Source: Mesorhizobium sp. J428 (GTDB lineage Bacteria > Pseudomonadota > Alphaproteobacteria > Rhizobiales > Rhizobiaceae). From it: a DNA stretch of 64,000 nucleotides. Shown in pieces: positions 8,434 through 18,453 of the stretch. The position numbers and the translations under genes were made by a program. The notes under the pieces are model-generated. The model was given only the letters and a program-made list of their open reading frames with translations, ran no database searches and was not told the origin of the DNA. Numbering within the stretch: the stretch's first letter is position 1; every line of letters begins with the position of its first letter. Location: positions 3,758,001 through 3,822,000 of the forward strand of contig NZ_JAJOMX010000001.1 of NCBI RefSeq assembly GCF_024699925.1, read 5' to 3'.

Positions 8434-9096
8434 GACGATCCTCGCCTTTAGCGCCTGTTCCCTCCCTGCCTTCGCCCTCCAGCCCATCGCCGGCTCCTTT
8501 CATCGCAGCCAGTGTGGTGCATGTCTGGAAGGGTGGGGATGAAAAAAGTTGGCGGTCGTGAGAATCTCGAAGCGGGGCAAGAGGTTGGCGAGGGAAGGGG
8601 CGGAAATCGGTCCATCGGATCACGTGCCAGAACTGACCGCTCTGGCTCTTCTCAAGACAGCGCACACCGTCCGCGATCGTCATCCCGGCGACCGGAGGTC
8701 AGCCGGGATCGATTGACCTTGGCGGGTTGGCGCTGACCCTTTCTGCGATCGCGAGGGTGTTTTCGGCGTGTAACCGGAGAGAGGAATGGATCCCGGGTCG
8801 CCTCCGGCGCCCGGGAAGACGGGCCGCAGGGGGGGCGTCGCACAGAGCGAGCGAGACAGGCGGTTCGCCCCGGCACGGACCATGCAGAGCATGGTGGGGG
8901 GCGTTGGGTCTGATCGGATACTCGCCCGCGGTGCGCAGTTCTCTCGCCGTCCCGGCATCTCACCGGCCGGCAGGTTCGCCGCACGAGCCGGCGCGTCGCA
9001 GCCATAATTTCCCCGTCGCCCTTCCATAGCGGCGGATTTCGGCTAATAAGGCCGCTCTGAACGCGCGTCAGCGCGCCCTGAAGCCACGGTAGGCAG
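8434..9096. other. 663-base intergenic stretch with a palindromic repeat
   Basis: No ORF here has codon bias or recognisable similarity; the several small frames overlap each other on both strands. The stretch holds one copy of the repeat described at 8678-8817. The last 80 bases before 9097 presumably carry the promoter of the TPR/der genes, but no convincing -35/-10 pair could be chosen by eye. Confidence 0.6.
8678..8817. repeat. Palindromic REP/MITE-like element, copy 1 of 3
   Basis: About 140 bp with outer arms CATCCCGG...CCGGGATC at the left and GGATCCCGGGTCGCC...GCCCGGGA at the right, so the ends are mutually complementary. An internal block TTTTCGGCGTGTAACCGGAG is shared with copies at 18226-18368 and 18761-18905. 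This copy is the most diverged at its left end. It has no ORF. Confidence 0.8.
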
Positions 9097-9762
9097 ATGT
9101 CCGACGACAGTTTCATCCGCGAAGTCAACGAAGAGATCCGCCAGGAGCAGGCGAGGGCCATCTGGGACCGTTTCGGGCCGATGCTGATCGGCGCCGCCGT
9201 TCTCGTGGTCCTCGGCACGGCGGCCTGGGTCGGCTACGACTACTGGCGCACCCAGACGGCGAACGCCTCGGGCGACCGGTTCTCGCAGGCGCTGTCGCTC
9301 GCCAATGCCGGCAAGAACGACGAGGCGATCGCGGCGCTCGAGGCGCTGGAGGCCGACGGCTACGGCGCCTATCCGCTGCTCGCCCGCATGCGTGCCGCCA
9401 CGGTGCTTGTCGACAAGGGCGATTTCGACGGCGCGGTGAAGCAGTTCGACGAGGTCGCTGCCGACGGCTCGATCCCCGGCTCGATCCGCGACATGGCGCG
9501 GCTGCGCGCGGCGCTGATCCTGGTCGACCATGGCACGCAGGCGGACGTCGCCTCGCGCGTCGAGGCGCTGACCGCCGAGACCAATCCGCTGCGCCACTCG
9601 GCCCGCGAGGCGCTGGCGCTCGTCGCCTGGAAGGAGGGCAGGTTCGCCGACGCGCTGACTCTGTTCGACCAGATCGCCGCCGATTCCGCCGCCCCGCGCA
9701 ACAACCGCGAGCGCGCCACCCTGATGTCCGAACTGATCCGCAGTTCGGGTTCTGCGTCCTGA
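9097..9762 (+). CDS. Membrane-anchored TPR protein (YfgM-like), upstream of der
   Basis: 221 residues. An acidic cytosolic N-terminus ([19 protein letters not shown]) precedes one transmembrane helix at about residues 29-48 and then TPR-type helical pairs (for example [36 protein letters not shown]). This matches the YfgM/TPR_21 family, which in E. coli sits beside bamB-der and works with the SecYEG-PpiD site. The gene ends 7 bases before der, so the two are an operon. Confidence 0.85.
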   Translation: MSDDSFIREVNEEIRQEQARAIWDRFGPMLIGAAVLVVLGTAAWVGYDYWRTQTANASGDRFSQALSLANAGKNDEAIAALEALEADGYGAYPLLARMRAATVLVDKGDFDGAVKQFDEVAADGSIPGSIRDMARLRAALILVDHGTQADVASRVEALTAETNPLRHSAREALALVAWKEGRFADALTLFDQIAADSAAPRNNRERATLMSELIRSSGSAS

Positions 9763-9769
9763 CGCGCCC

Positions 9770-11203
9770 ATGACCTACACCGTCGCCATTGTCGGCCGTC
9801 CCAATGTCGGCAAGTCGACGCTGTTCAACCGCCTCGTCGGCAAGCGTCTGGCGCTGGTGGACGACACGCCGGGCGTGACGCGCGACCGGCGCCGCCACGA
9901 CGCCAAGCTCTACGACCTCTATTTCGACGTCATCGACACGGCCGGCCTGGAGGTCGCCGACAAATCCTCGCTCGCGGGGCGGATGACCGCCGGCACCGAG
10001 AAGGCGCTCGAAGAGGCGGATCTCGTCTTCTTCATCATCGATTCGAAGGCGGGCGTGACGCCCGACGACCGCACCTTTGCCGACGTCGCCCGCCGCTCGG
10101 GCAAGCCGGTGATTCTCGTCGCCAACAAGGCCGAGGCGCGCGGCGCGGAAGGCGGCATGCTGGAAGGCTGGGAACTCGGCCTCGGCGAGCCGGTGCCGAT
10201 CTCCGCCGAGCACGGGCTGGGCCTGCCCGACCTGCGCGACGCGGTGATCGCGGCACTCGGCGAGGAGCGTGCGCTGGGCGAGGACGAGGCGGAGCTCGAT
10301 CCGCTCGACGATGCGCCGCTGATCGGCGAGGATATTGCCGACCCGGATGCGGAAGAAATCCCCGCCTACGACGCGACCAAGCCGATGCGCATCGCCGTCA
10401 TCGGCCGCCCCAACGCGGGCAAGTCGACGCTCATCAATGCGCTGATCGGCGAGGAGCGGTTGCTGACCGGCCCGGAGGCCGGCATCACGCGCGATTCGAT
10501 CTCGGTCGAATGGGAGTATGCCGGCCGCAAGCTCAAGCTGTTCGACACGGCCGGCATGCGCCGCAAGGCCAAGGTGCAGGAGAAGCTCGAAGTGCTGTCG
10601 GTGCAGGACGGCCTGCGTGCCATCCGCTTCGCCGAGGTCGTGATCATCGTGCTCGACGCGACGATCCCCTTCGAGAAGCAGGACCTGCAACTGGCCGACC
10701 TGATCGTGCGCGAGGGCAGGGCGCCCGTCATCGCCTTCAACAAGTGGGACCTGATCGACAGCCCGCAGCAGACTCTGGCCGAACTGCGCGAGAAGACCGA
10801 GCGGCTTTTGCCGCAGGTGCGCGGCATTCAGGCGGTGCCGGTGTCGGCCGAGACCGGGCGCGGGCTCGACAAGCTGATGCAGGCCGTGATGGCCACGCAC
10901 GAGACCTGGAACATTCGTATTTCGACCGGCCGTCTTAACCGTTGGCTGGAGGGCATTCTGGCGCACCACCCGCCGCCGGCCATCGCCGGACGCCGGCTGA
11001 AGATCAAATACATCACCCAGGCGAAGACGCGCCCGCCGGGCTTCGTGTTGTCCGTCACCCGGTCGGACGCCTTCCCGCAATCCTATTTGCGCTATCTGAT
11101 CAACGGCTTGCGCGAGACGTTCGGTATCCGAGGCGTGCCGGTGCGCATGGTGCTGCGCGAGACGGACAACCCGTTTGCGGGCCGGGCGAAGAAGCGCGGC
11201 TGA
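9770..11203 (+). CDS. der: Ribosome assembly GTPase Der (EngA)
   Basis: 477 residues with the tandem GTPase layout unique to Der plus a C-terminal KH-like domain. G domain 1: GRPNVGKST (P loop) and DTAGL; G domain 2 from about residue 205: [14 protein letters not shown] and NKWD. The first domain's G4 box reads NKAE rather than NKxD, a deviation I recall from other alphaproteobacterial Der proteins. The KH domain ends with the [10 protein letters not shown] strand. Der acts in 50S subunit maturation and is essential in most bacteria. Confidence 0.98.
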   Translation: MTYTVAIVGRPNVGKSTLFNRLVGKRLALVDDTPGVTRDRRRHDAKLYDLYFDVIDTAGLEVADKSSLAGRMTAGTEKALEEADLVFFIIDSKAGVTPDDRTFADVARRSGKPVILVANKAEARGAEGGMLEGWELGLGEPVPISAEHGLGLPDLRDAVIAALGEERALGEDEAELDPLDDAPLIGEDIADPDAEEIPAYDATKPMRIAVIGRPNAGKSTLINALIGEERLLTGPEAGITRDSISVEWEYAGRKLKLFDTAGMRRKAKVQEKLEVLSVQDGLRAIRFAEVVIIVLDATIPFEKQDLQLADLIVREGRAPVIAFNKWDLIDSPQQTLAELREKTERLLPQVRGIQAVPVSAETGRGLDKLMQAVMATHETWNIRISTGRLNRWLEGILAHHPPPAIAGRRLKIKYITQAKTRPPGFVLSVTRSDAFPQSYLRYLINGLRETFGIRGVPVRMVLRETDNPFAGRAKKRG

Positions 11204-11282
11204 AACCACATTCCTGCTTTCGGGCCGCCTTATTGCCGTCCCGACGCGGCTGTTAACCGCCCATCAAGGTTAATGCATCACC

Positions 11283-12500
11283 TTGGCCTTCAAGTTGAGT
11301 GATGTCGCGTCCTGGAGAGTGCTTGTGCTTCGTCGGAAGGTTTCTGTGCGTCGTTCGCCGCTCGTGGGCAAACGCAATCTGACGTCCCCCATCCTTGTCG
11401 GTCTTGCGCTGTGGCTCGGCTTCCCGACCATCGCGGCCAAGCAGGACATGACCAGTCTGATCTCGGGCGGCGATTCGGGGGCTGCCCGCTGGGGCGCTTT
11501 CGTCGAGCGCGCGGTCGCGGGCTCGGTCCATCAGGGCGAGATGAAGTTCACCGACGCGATGCCCACCGGTTCGATCTCGGGGGCGGGCGTGCGCACCGCA
11601 GAGCTCGGCGCCGTCGCCTTCCGTGGCAAGACGGAAGCGAGCGACACGCCGGACGAGGCGCGCATCCACCGCGCCGACAAGCAGGGCCGCATCCTCAAGG
11701 TCGCCCCGGTCGCCCCGCCCAAGGCCTTCAACGCCGGCTCGGTGTTCGAGCGCCAGAGCTGGCTGCGTCCCGTCGTCGGCGGCACGGAGGCGATGGCCTT
11801 CGTCAAGCCGGAGATCAAGGGCAAGGAGATCGAGATCGCCAGCGCCTTCTATGTGCGCCAGGAGAAGAGGAAGGACCCCGGCGTGCCGGCGATGCTCGCC
11901 TCGCTGGTCAACAACGACAAGGCCGACATCCTGGCCACCGCCTATGCGCCCGCCAAGCCCGACTACGCCAAGGCCTCGCCCTTCGCGAGCCTGCTGAAGG
12001 AGGAAGACCCCAACGCCGGCCGCTTCGTGCCGCCGATGGCGCCGGGCGACCATGCCTGGATGAAGGAGCCGCTGCCGGCGCACGTCTTCACGTCGGCCGA
12101 GCAGAAGTGCCTTGCGACCGCGATCTATTTCGAGGCGCGCGGCGAGAGCCTGCGCGGCCAGGCCGCTGTCGCCCAAGTCGTGCTCAACCGCGTCCGCAAC
12201 CCGACCTATCCGGGCACGGTCTGCGGCGTCGTCTACCAGAACTCCAGCTGGCGCAACCGCTGCCAGTTCTCCTTCGCCTGCGACGGCATCCCGGATCGCG
12301 TGCTGAGCCCTGCCGCCTACAAGACCGCCGAGGAGATCGCCATGGCGGTCACCGCCGGCAAGATCTTCATCGAGGAGGTCGGCTCCTCGACGCATTACTA
12401 TGCGCAATATGTCAGCCCGCGCTGGGCGCGCTCGATGGAGAAGATGAAGAAGATCGGCCTGCACATCTTCTACCGCACCTATGGCGGCGGCTGGAGCTGA
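11283..12500 (+). CDS. SleB-family cell wall hydrolase
   Basis: 405 residues. An N-terminal basic stretch and a hydrophobic segment near residues 38-50 suggest export or membrane anchoring. Residues 40-265 are low-complexity and Ala/Pro-rich with no recognised domain. The C-terminal ~130 residues form the SleB/Hydrolase_2 domain: ATAIYFEARGES with the catalytic Glu, QVVLNRVRNPTYPGTVCGVV and CQFSFACDG. In non-sporeformers such enzymes are thought to cleave peptidoglycan during growth. The start is taken as the TTG/ATG cluster near 11283; an internal start at about 11340 is possible. Confidence 0.85.
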   Translation: MAFKLSDVASWRVLVLRRKVSVRRSPLVGKRNLTSPILVGLALWLGFPTIAAKQDMTSLISGGDSGAARWGAFVERAVAGSVHQGEMKFTDAMPTGSISGAGVRTAELGAVAFRGKTEASDTPDEARIHRADKQGRILKVAPVAPPKAFNAGSVFERQSWLRPVVGGTEAMAFVKPEIKGKEIEIASAFYVRQEKRKDPGVPAMLASLVNNDKADILATAYAPAKPDYAKASPFASLLKEEDPNAGRFVPPMAPGDHAWMKEPLPAHVFTSAEQKCLATAIYFEARGESLRGQAAVAQVVLNRVRNPTYPGTVCGVVYQNSSWRNRCQFSFACDGIPDRVLSPAAYKTAEEIAMAVTAGKIFIEEVGSSTHYYAQYVSPRWARSMEKMKKIGLHIFYRTYGGGWS

Positions 12501-12734
12501 GCCCGCGCCTCGGATGAGGCGTCCGTGTGCCCCCGTGTGGCGCGGATTCGGCACATGCGCGTCCGCAAATGCTCCGGGCGGTTTGTCGCACCGGATCAAG
12601 TGGCTGATTTTCCTCACTAAAATACATACACAACCAATCGCTTCCCCGGCTTGACTGGGGGGAGGCCCCTAACTATGTTGCGGCCGACTTTAAAGCGGGC
12701 TGCGGGGTGTGGCAGGCCGGACGGGGAGGTTGCG

Positions 12735-13136
12735 GTGGCCGGACCGAAAAGGCCAGTCGAAACCGGTGGCTCCGGACCAGGACTTCCACCCACGGGGCAC
12801 CGTGAAGGCGATCTCGACAAGCGTATGCGCGACCTCGAGGCGGCGATCGCGGCGCGGCGACCCGAAAGGAAGCCCGACGGTCCCGCGGCGCAGACTGGCG
12901 GCATGTCCGGAATGGGCTACGCGCTGCGTCTGTCGAGCGAGTTCATCGCCGGCGTGGTCGTCGGAGCGGCGATCGGCTGGATCGTCGACAGGATGGCGGG
13001 GACGTCCCCCTGGGGGCTGATCGTCTTTCTGTTTCTCGGCTTCGGCGCCGGGGTGTTGAACATTCTTCGTTCGGCGGGTCTCATCGCCGAGCACAAGATC
13101 CGGAAGCCGGACGGCGACGGATCGAAAGACACGTAA
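12735..13136 (+). CDS. atpI: ATP synthase assembly protein AtpI
   Basis: 133 residues from a GTG with GGGGAGG 7 bases upstream; the frame is open to 12651 but the ribosome-binding site favours this start. The soluble N-terminus (DLDKRMRDLEAAIAARRPE) is followed by two membrane helices (about residues 68-90 and 95-115) with the GAAIGWIVDR and FLFLGFGAGVLNILR motifs of the AtpI/F0F1-ATPase subunit 1 family. AtpI assists c-ring assembly. It is the first gene of the F0 operon. Confidence 0.9.
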   Translation: MAGPKRPVETGGSGPGLPPTGHREGDLDKRMRDLEAAIAARRPERKPDGPAAQTGGMSGMGYALRLSSEFIAGVVVGAAIGWIVDRMAGTSPWGLIVFLFLGFGAGVLNILRSAGLIAEHKIRKPDGDGSKDT

Positions 13137-13172
13137 AGAGCGCCATTCGGCGCACGAAGGACGAGGGCAAAG

Positions 13173-13922
13173 GTGGCAAACGATCCCATCCACCAGTTCG
13201 TGATCAACGAGATCGTGCCGATCGATATCGCCGGCATGAACTTCTCGTTCACAAATTCCTCGCTGTTCATGGTCGCGACCGCCGTCGGCGCGGCCGCCTT
13301 CCTCTACCTGACGACGTCGAGCCGCGGCCTGATTCCGAGCCGCATGCAGTCGATCTCGGAAATGTCCTACGAGTTCATCGCCAACATGCTGCGCGACGCC
13401 GCCGGCACGGCTGGGATGAGGTTTTTCCCGCTCGTCTTCTCGCTGTTCATGTTCATCCTCGTGGCGAACCTGTTCGGCATGTTCCCCTACTTCTTCACCT
13501 TCACCAGCCACATCATCGTCACCTTCGCGCTGGCGATGCTGGTGATCCTGACGGTGGTGGGCTACGGCTTCTACAAGCACGGCTTCGGCTTCCTGAAGCT
13601 GTTCGTGCCGCATGGGGTGCCCGGCATCCTGGTGCCGCTGGTCGTGGCGATCGAGGTGATCTCGTTCCTGTCGCGTCCGATCAGCCTCTCCGTCCGTCTC
13701 TTCGCCAACATGCTGGCCGGCCACATCACGCTGAAGGTGTTCGCGGGCTTCGTGACCTCGCTGTCGGCGATGGGTGCCGCAGGCGTTGCCGGCGCCGTGC
13801 TGCCGCTCGCCATGACCGTGGCGCTGACCGGTCTCGAATTTCTCGTCGCCTTCCTGCAGGCCTACGTCTTCGCGGTGCTGACCTGCATGTATCTCAACGA
13901 CGCCATCCATCCGGGACACTAA
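13173..13922 (+). CDS. atpB: ATP synthase F0 subunit a
   Basis: 249 residues from a GTG. Several hydrophobic helices and the signature [15 protein letters not shown], whose Arg faces the c-ring glutamate and is essential for proton translocation. Together with the c, b' and b subunits encoded downstream it forms the membrane sector. Length is normal for alphaproteobacteria. Confidence 0.97.
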   Translation: MANDPIHQFVINEIVPIDIAGMNFSFTNSSLFMVATAVGAAAFLYLTTSSRGLIPSRMQSISEMSYEFIANMLRDAAGTAGMRFFPLVFSLFMFILVANLFGMFPYFFTFTSHIIVTFALAMLVILTVVGYGFYKHGFGFLKLFVPHGVPGILVPLVVAIEVISFLSRPISLSVRLFANMLAGHITLKVFAGFVTSLSAMGAAGVAGAVLPLAMTVALTGLEFLVAFLQAYVFAVLTCMYLNDAIHPGH

Positions 13923-13995
13923 GGACCGGGACCCTGTCACCGGCGGGCAGCCGCCAGAACACGACATCCTCGATACCTACCCAAGGAGTTTTGAA

Positions 13996-14220
13996 ATGGA
14001 CGCAGAAGCAGCTCGTTACATCGGCGCAGGCATCGCATGCCTCGGCATGGGCGGCGCAGGCATCGGCCTGGGCTCGATCTTCGGCAACTACCTGGCGGGC
14101 GCGCTGCGCAATCCGTCGGCTGCTGACGGCCAGTTCGGCCGCCTGATCTTCGGCTTCGCCGTGACGGAAGCTCTGGGCATCTTCTCGCTGCTCATCGCGC
14201 TGCTCGCGCTGTTCGGCTGA
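13996..14220 (+). CDS. atpE: ATP synthase F0 subunit c
   Basis: 74 residues: two membrane helices joined by the polar loop ALRNPSA. The proton-binding carboxylate is Glu58 in [10 protein letters not shown]. Helix 1 is Gly-rich ([14 protein letters not shown]). There is no Na+-binding signature, so it is H+-coupled. AAGGAG lies 7 bases before the ATG. Confidence 0.97.
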   Translation: MDAEAARYIGAGIACLGMGGAGIGLGSIFGNYLAGALRNPSAADGQFGRLIFGFAVTEALGIFSLLIALLALFG

Positions 14221-14279
14221 TCGAAGACGAAACCGGGCCGGGCCGCCCTCGCGCGGCCTGTCCGGCATAGGGGAATTAC

Positions 14280-14891
14280 ATGTTCGTGACACCTGGCTAC
14301 GCGCAGGAACACGCTCCCGCCTCGGGCACGACCCAAGGCGGCGATGCGCATGGTGCTGCGGAAGGCGCTGCCCATACCGAGGCTCCGGCGGGCGGCGAAC
14401 ACGGCAAGGCCGGCTTCCCGCCGTTCGAGCCGACCTATTTCCCCTCGCAGTTACTCTGGCTGGCGATCACGTTCGGCCTGTTCTACCTCTTCCTCAAGAA
14501 GGTGGTGCTGCCGCGCATCGGCGGCATCCTCGAGGTGCGCCGCGACCGGATCGCGCATGATCTGGACACGGCCGCCCGCCTGAAGGAGGACGCCGACGCC
14601 GCCATTGCCGCCTATGAGCAGGAACTGGCCGACGCAAGGGCGAAGTCCAACAAGATCGCCAACGATGCCCGCGACGCGGCGAAGGCGGAAGCCGACGCCG
14701 AGCGCAAGCAGGTCGAGGCCCAGCTCAACACGCGGCTGGCCGACGCCGAGACCCGCATCGCCCAGGTTCGCGCCTCGGCGATGAAGGATGTCGGCGCGAT
14801 CGCCGAGGAGACCGCCGCCGCGATCGTCCAGTCGCTGGTCGGCTCCGCCGACAAGGCTGCGGTCGCCGCCGCGGTCAAGTCGGCCGAATAG
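14280..14891 (+). CDS. ATP synthase F0 subunit b'
   Basis: 203 residues. A long Ala/Gly/His-rich N-terminal extension (residues 1-50) precedes one membrane helix ([20 protein letters not shown]) and a long charged coiled coil. The VLPRI segment after the helix and the position between c and b identify the b' form found in alphaproteobacteria and photosynthetic bacteria, which pairs with b as a heterodimeric stator. Ends 10 bases before the next gene. Confidence 0.93.
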   Translation: MFVTPGYAQEHAPASGTTQGGDAHGAAEGAAHTEAPAGGEHGKAGFPPFEPTYFPSQLLWLAITFGLFYLFLKKVVLPRIGGILEVRRDRIAHDLDTAARLKEDADAAIAAYEQELADARAKSNKIANDARDAAKAEADAERKQVEAQLNTRLADAETRIAQVRASAMKDVGAIAEETAAAIVQSLVGSADKAAVAAAVKSAE

Positions 14892-14901
14892 GAGACGCGC
14901 C

Positions 14902-15381
14902 ATGGACGCCACATTCTGGGCAACAGTCGGCCTCGTCATCTTTCTCGCGATCGTCGTCTATCTCAAGGTTCCGGGCATGATCGCCGGCCAGCTCGACAGC
15001 CGAGCCGACAAGATCCGCGACGAGCTGGAAGAGGCGCGCAAGCTGCGCGAGGAGGCACAGCAGCTGCTCGCCGAATACCAGCGCAAGCGCAAGGAATCGG
15101 AAGCCGAGGCCGCGAGCATCGTCGACGCCGCCAAGCGCGAGGCGAAGATCCTGGCAGCCGACGCGAAGACGAAGACCGAGGAATACGTCGCCCGCCGCAC
15201 CGCCTTTGCCGAGCAGAAGATCGCCCAGGCCGAACGCGACGCGATCGCCGAGGTCCGCGGCCGTGCCGTCGACATCGCCATCGAGGCGGCGCGCAAGGTG
15301 CTCGGCGACAAGGTCGACGCCAAGGCCGCCGGCCAGCTCTTCCAGGCCTCGGTCGACGCGGTCAAGACCAAGCTCAACTGA
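14902..15381 (+). CDS. atpF: ATP synthase F0 subunit b
   Basis: 159 residues: an N-terminal membrane helix (FWATVGLVIFLAIVVYLKVP) and a continuous charged coiled coil. GGAG lies 7 bases before the ATG, within the end of the b' gene region. It is the last gene of the F0 operon; the F1 genes are not in the window, as is usual in Hyphomicrobiales. An intrinsic terminator follows at 15405-15438. Confidence 0.96.
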   Translation: MDATFWATVGLVIFLAIVVYLKVPGMIAGQLDSRADKIRDELEEARKLREEAQQLLAEYQRKRKESEAEAASIVDAAKREAKILAADAKTKTEEYVARRTAFAEQKIAQAERDAIAEVRGRAVDIAIEAARKVLGDKVDAKAAGQLFQASVDAVKTKLN

Positions 15382-15404
15382 GGGCGGACAGGCTCCACGA
15401 ATTG

Positions 15405-15438
15405 CGGCCCTGGGCAATGCCCGGGGCCGTTTTCGTTT
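15405..15438 (+). terminator. Rho-independent terminator of the F0 operon
   Basis: An 11-base stem (CGGCCCTGGGC / GCCCGGGGCCG, one mismatch) with an AAT loop is followed at once by TTTTCGTTT. It begins 24 bases after the atpF stop, the most convincing intrinsic terminator in the window. Confidence 0.9.
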
Positions 15439-15456
15439 GAGTGCACCGCGTTGCTC

Positions 15457-15579
15457 CGTCATTCCGGGGCCGCGTAGCGGAACCCGGAATCCAGATCGCC
15501 GGCTTTGTCCCGTCCAGGTCTCTAATTGCAACATTGCTGCCCTGGATTCCGGGTTCCGCTGCGCGGCCCCGGAATGACG
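15457..15579. repeat. Long inverted repeat, second REP-like family
   Basis: The left arm starts CGTCATTCCGGGGCCGCG and the right arm ends CGCGGCCCCGGAATGACG; about 40 bases at each end are complementary with few mismatches, separated by about 45 bases. The layout is like the elements at 8678, 18226 and 18761 but the sequence differs, so it is a different family. It lies between atpF and rnhB, and could act as a bidirectional RNA end. Confidence 0.8.
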
Positions 15580-15624
15580 GCGCATGCGTATCAACGACTT
15601 CGATATTCAATTCTCCAGAGCCCT

Positions 15625-16278
15625 CTACGCCGCCTTGAACGGGGAGAAGGACATGCGGTGCAGGCCGGGCAGGGGGCCGTGGGTGTTGATGCCGGCGAAA
15701 TGCACCTCCGTGGCGTAGCCGGCGTGGCGCTCGAAGCCGTAGGCGGGGTGGATCGTGCCGCAATGGGCGAGCATGCGGTCGCGGGTGACCTTGGCGACGA
15801 TCGAGGCAGCTGCAATCGACTGCGAGCGCTGGTCGCCCTTGACCAGCGCCTGGCCCTCGCAGGCGAGGCCCGGCGGGATGTCGCGCCCGTCGGCGAGCAC
15901 CAGCAGCGGCGGCAGCGAAAGGGCGGCGACCGCGCGGCGCATCGCCTCCAGGCTCGCCTTGCGGATGTCGCTGCGGTCGATCGAGACGGCGCAGACCGAG
16001 GCGACGCCGACCGAGATCGCCGAGCCGATGATGGTGAGATAGACCCGCTCGCGGGCCTCCAGTGTCATGCGCTTGGAATCGTCGAGGCCATCGGGGATGG
16101 CGTCGGGGTCGAGGATGACCGCCGCTGCCACCACGGGACCTGCGAGCGGCCCGCGGCCGGCCTCGTCGGTGCCCGCCACCGGCCATACGCCGCGCTTGCG
16201 CGAACGCCGCTCCACGCTGAAGTCGGGCTTCAGCGGGATGTCGAAAAGAAGCGGAGAATCGGAACGCGGGCGAGCCAT
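15625..16278 (-). CDS. rnhB: Ribonuclease HII
   Basis: 217 residues. The catalytic acidic residues are visible in [15 protein letters not shown] (Asp-Glu pair), in the DSKRMT segment, in LVLADGRD and in the later GIxTHGP-type region. The [15 protein letters not shown] helix is typical of the family. Cleaves RNA in RNA-DNA hybrids at the 5' side of a ribonucleotide. The start at 16278 ([15 protein letters not shown]) is preferred to the in-frame upstream ATG at 16341 because homology begins there. Confidence 0.96.
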   Translation of the reverse strand: MARPRSDSPLLFDIPLKPDFSVERRSRKRGVWPVAGTDEAGRGPLAGPVVAAAVILDPDAIPDGLDDSKRMTLEARERVYLTIIGSAISVGVASVCAVSIDRSDIRKASLEAMRRAVAALSLPPLLVLADGRDIPPGLACEGQALVKGDQRSQSIAAASIVAKVTRDRMLAHCGTIHPAYGFERHAGYATEVHFAGINTHGPLPGLHRMSFSPFKAA

Positions 16279-16401
16279 ATTGCGGCGAGACTCGCACCGC
16301 GTCCGATTCTCCGCAAGGCCTTCCGGTGGGGGAACCGGCAAGGCGCCGTCCGAGGCGGGGACAACGTCGGACGGGAAGAGGATCGGGACGCGCAGGCTCT
16401 C

Positions 16402-17502
16402 TCAGAGCAGCATCAGTTGCTCCCCCTTGGCGTTGGGAGCCTTGAACAGGTCGGTGCGCAGGGGGCGCTTCTCGACGTTGAGGCCGAGCCGCTTGGCCGT
16501 CATCTCGAAGCGGCGGCCGATCTGCCAGGCATAGGGACCGGTGCCCTTCATCCGCTTGCCCCACTCCGAATCGTAGTCCTTGCCGTCGCGCATCGAGCGG
16601 ATCAGCGAGGTCACGTGGCGGTAGCGGTCGGGATAGTGGCGCAGCAGCCATTCCTTGAAGACCGGGCTCACCTCCAGCGGCAGGCGCAGGATGATGTAGC
16701 CGGCCTCCTTCGCGCCCGCATGCGCGACCGATTCCAGGATCCGCTCGATCTCGTGGTCGGTCAGGCCCGGCACGACCGGCGCGACCATGGCCGAGACCGG
16801 GATGCCGGCCTCAGACAGCGCGCGCAGCGCCTCCAGCCGGCGCGACGGCGTCGCCGCGCGCGGCTCCATCGTGCGGGCGAGCTTCGGGTCGAGCGTGGTG
16901 ACCGAGAGCGCGACCTTGGCGAGACCCTTCTCGGCCATGCGGCCGAGGATGTCCGCGTCGCGCATCACCAGCGCCGACTTGGTGACGATGCCGACCGGAT
17001 GGTTGAACGCCTCCAGCACCTCCAGGACCTCGCGCATGATGCGCCATTTCTTCTCGATCGGCTGGTAGGGGTCGGTGTTGGTGCCGATCGCGATCGTGCG
17101 CGGCTTGTAACCTTCCTTCGACAGCTCCTTTTCGAGCAGGCGCGCGGCATCCGGCTTGGCGAACAGCTTGGATTCGAAGTCGAGACCCGGCGACAGGCCC
17201 ATATAGGCGTGCGTCGGGCGGGCGAAGCAGTAGACGCAGCCGTGCTCGCAGCCGCGATAGGGGTTGATCGAGCGATCGAAGGAGATGTCCGGCGACTCGT
17301 TGCGCGTGATGATCGCGCGCGGCTTCTCCACCTGCACCTCGGTCTTGAAGGCCGGCAACTCGTCCAGCGAGGACCAGCCGTCGTCGAACACGTGCCGCGA
17401 CAGGGGCTCGTAGCGGCCCGACGGATTGATGCCGGCCGCACGGCCGCGTCGCCGGTCGTCGCCGACGCGCAGTCCGCTCTGGTCGATGATGGCATTGGCC
17501 AT
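16402..17502 (-). CDS. PA0069-family radical SAM protein
   Basis: 366 residues from an ATG with GGAAGGAAGG upstream; two longer in-frame starts (17556, 17661) exist. The N-terminus has the family's RRRGRAAGINPSGRYEPLSR segment. The [4Fe-4S] motif is CEHGCVYC (CxxxCxxC), followed by FARPTHAYMG. The barrel contains IAIGTNTDPYQPIE and KVALSVTTLDP strands seen in SPL/PA0069 proteins. Function is not established. Confidence 0.92.
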   Translation of the reverse strand: MANAIIDQSGLRVGDDRRRGRAAGINPSGRYEPLSRHVFDDGWSSLDELPAFKTEVQVEKPRAIITRNESPDISFDRSINPYRGCEHGCVYCFARPTHAYMGLSPGLDFESKLFAKPDAARLLEKELSKEGYKPRTIAIGTNTDPYQPIEKKWRIMREVLEVLEAFNHPVGIVTKSALVMRDADILGRMAEKGLAKVALSVTTLDPKLARTMEPRAATPSRRLEALRALSEAGIPVSAMVAPVVPGLTDHEIERILESVAHAGAKEAGYIILRLPLEVSPVFKEWLLRHYPDRYRHVTSLIRSMRDGKDYDSEWGKRMKGTGPYAWQIGRRFEMTAKRLGLNVEKRPLRTDLFKAPNAKGEQLMLL

Positions 17503-17699
17503 CGCAGCCCTTCCTTCCGTGAAGGCTGCAATATCGGCGCTGCGAATCTGTTCCATGGCGGCGTTTCCGTAAGAGAATCGGCTGGCGAATCGTCTCTGCG
17601 ATGAAATTATTCCTACGTCGGCGTCGGGAACAAAGCAAGAACAAACATCGCCGCGTCGCACAACTGGCCTTTGAGCCGGCTTTACGCTAAGCGAACCTG

Positions 17700-18207
17700 A
17701 TGCTCACGGTGCTGATCGAGACGCATAACGACGAGGAGGGGCTCGCGCGCACGCTAAGCTCGCTTGTGGCGGGCTCGGTGGAGGGCGTCGTGCGCGAGGT
17801 TCTGGTCCACGATCGCGGCTCGACCGACCAGACGGCCTATGTGGCCGATCATGCCGGCTGCGGCATGATTGCCGAGGGCGAGCTCGCGGCGGGGCTGCGT
17901 CGCGCGCGCGGCGACTGGCTCATGGTGCTGGAACCGGGCGCCCGCCTGACGGAGGGCTGGACGGAGGCGGTGATGCTGCACATGTCGAGCGGCACGACGC
18001 CGGCCCGCTTCTCGCGCTCGCGCATCGGCCGGCCGCGCTTCCTGGCGCGCCTGTTCTCGACCAGGCGCCCCTTCGCCGACGGGCTGGTCATCACCAAGCG
18101 GCAGGCGCTGGCGCTGCTGAAGGGGGGGCGGCGACCTCGCCTCGATCACCCGCGGCCTGTCGACCAGGCGGATCGCGGCGGAGATTATTGCCTCGCCGAA
18201 GAGGTAG
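17700..18207 (+). pseudogene. GT2-like glycosyltransferase family gene, single-base frameshift
   Basis: The ORF starts at an ATG at 17700 with the GT-A-like LTVLIETHNDEEGLARTLSSL start and HDRGSTDQT. A run of seven G at 18122-18128 shifts the frame; reading six G instead gives LLKGGGDLASITRGLSTRRI, then AAEIIASPKR and a TAG at 18205-18207, a 168-residue product with normal codon use. The unshifted frame runs to 18254 as Arg/Pro-rich junk. The gene is probably intact in the organism unless the indel is real; no GT2 catalytic C-terminal half is present, so it may be a short, non-catalytic relative. Confidence 0.65.
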
Positions 18208-18225
18208 GGGTGTCTCCCGCGCTAC

Positions 18226-18368
18226 CGTCATCCCGGGCGCCAAAGGCGACCTGAGACCCATTGACCGTCGGGAGAAAGGCGCTGATCACCTCACCTAGGC
18301 CGGGTTTTTTCGGCGTGTAACCTGAGAGAAGAATGGATCCCCGGTCGCCTTCCGCGCCCGGGATGACG
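18226..18368. repeat. Palindromic REP/MITE-like element, copy 2 of 3
   Basis: About 143 bp with outer CGTCATCCCGGGCGCC and CGCGCCCGGGATGACG ends (mutually complementary), plus the internal CGGCGTGTAACC block shared with the copies at 8678 and 18761. It starts 19 bases after the repaired end of the preceding gene. Confidence 0.85.
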
Positions 18369-18453
18369 ATCGCGCTGGAGGCAATGCCCCTAGAATGGCG
18401 AAAACAGAGATGGTTCCATTGCCTGTGTCGCGGAAGTGGGATTTGCTTTTCCC

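Noticed and set aside
6823..8487. 554-residue deacetylase with a long N-terminal extension
   Set aside because: The internal Met at 7803 opens a good signal peptide, and the extension between 7804 and 8030 lacks coding bias and contains a hairpin.
9125..11209. Very long minus-strand reading frame (694 codons) opposite the TPR and der genes
   Set aside because: It is antisense to two well-conserved proteins; high GC leaves mirror frames open. Its amino acid composition is Arg/His/Ala-rich and repetitive, without any domain.
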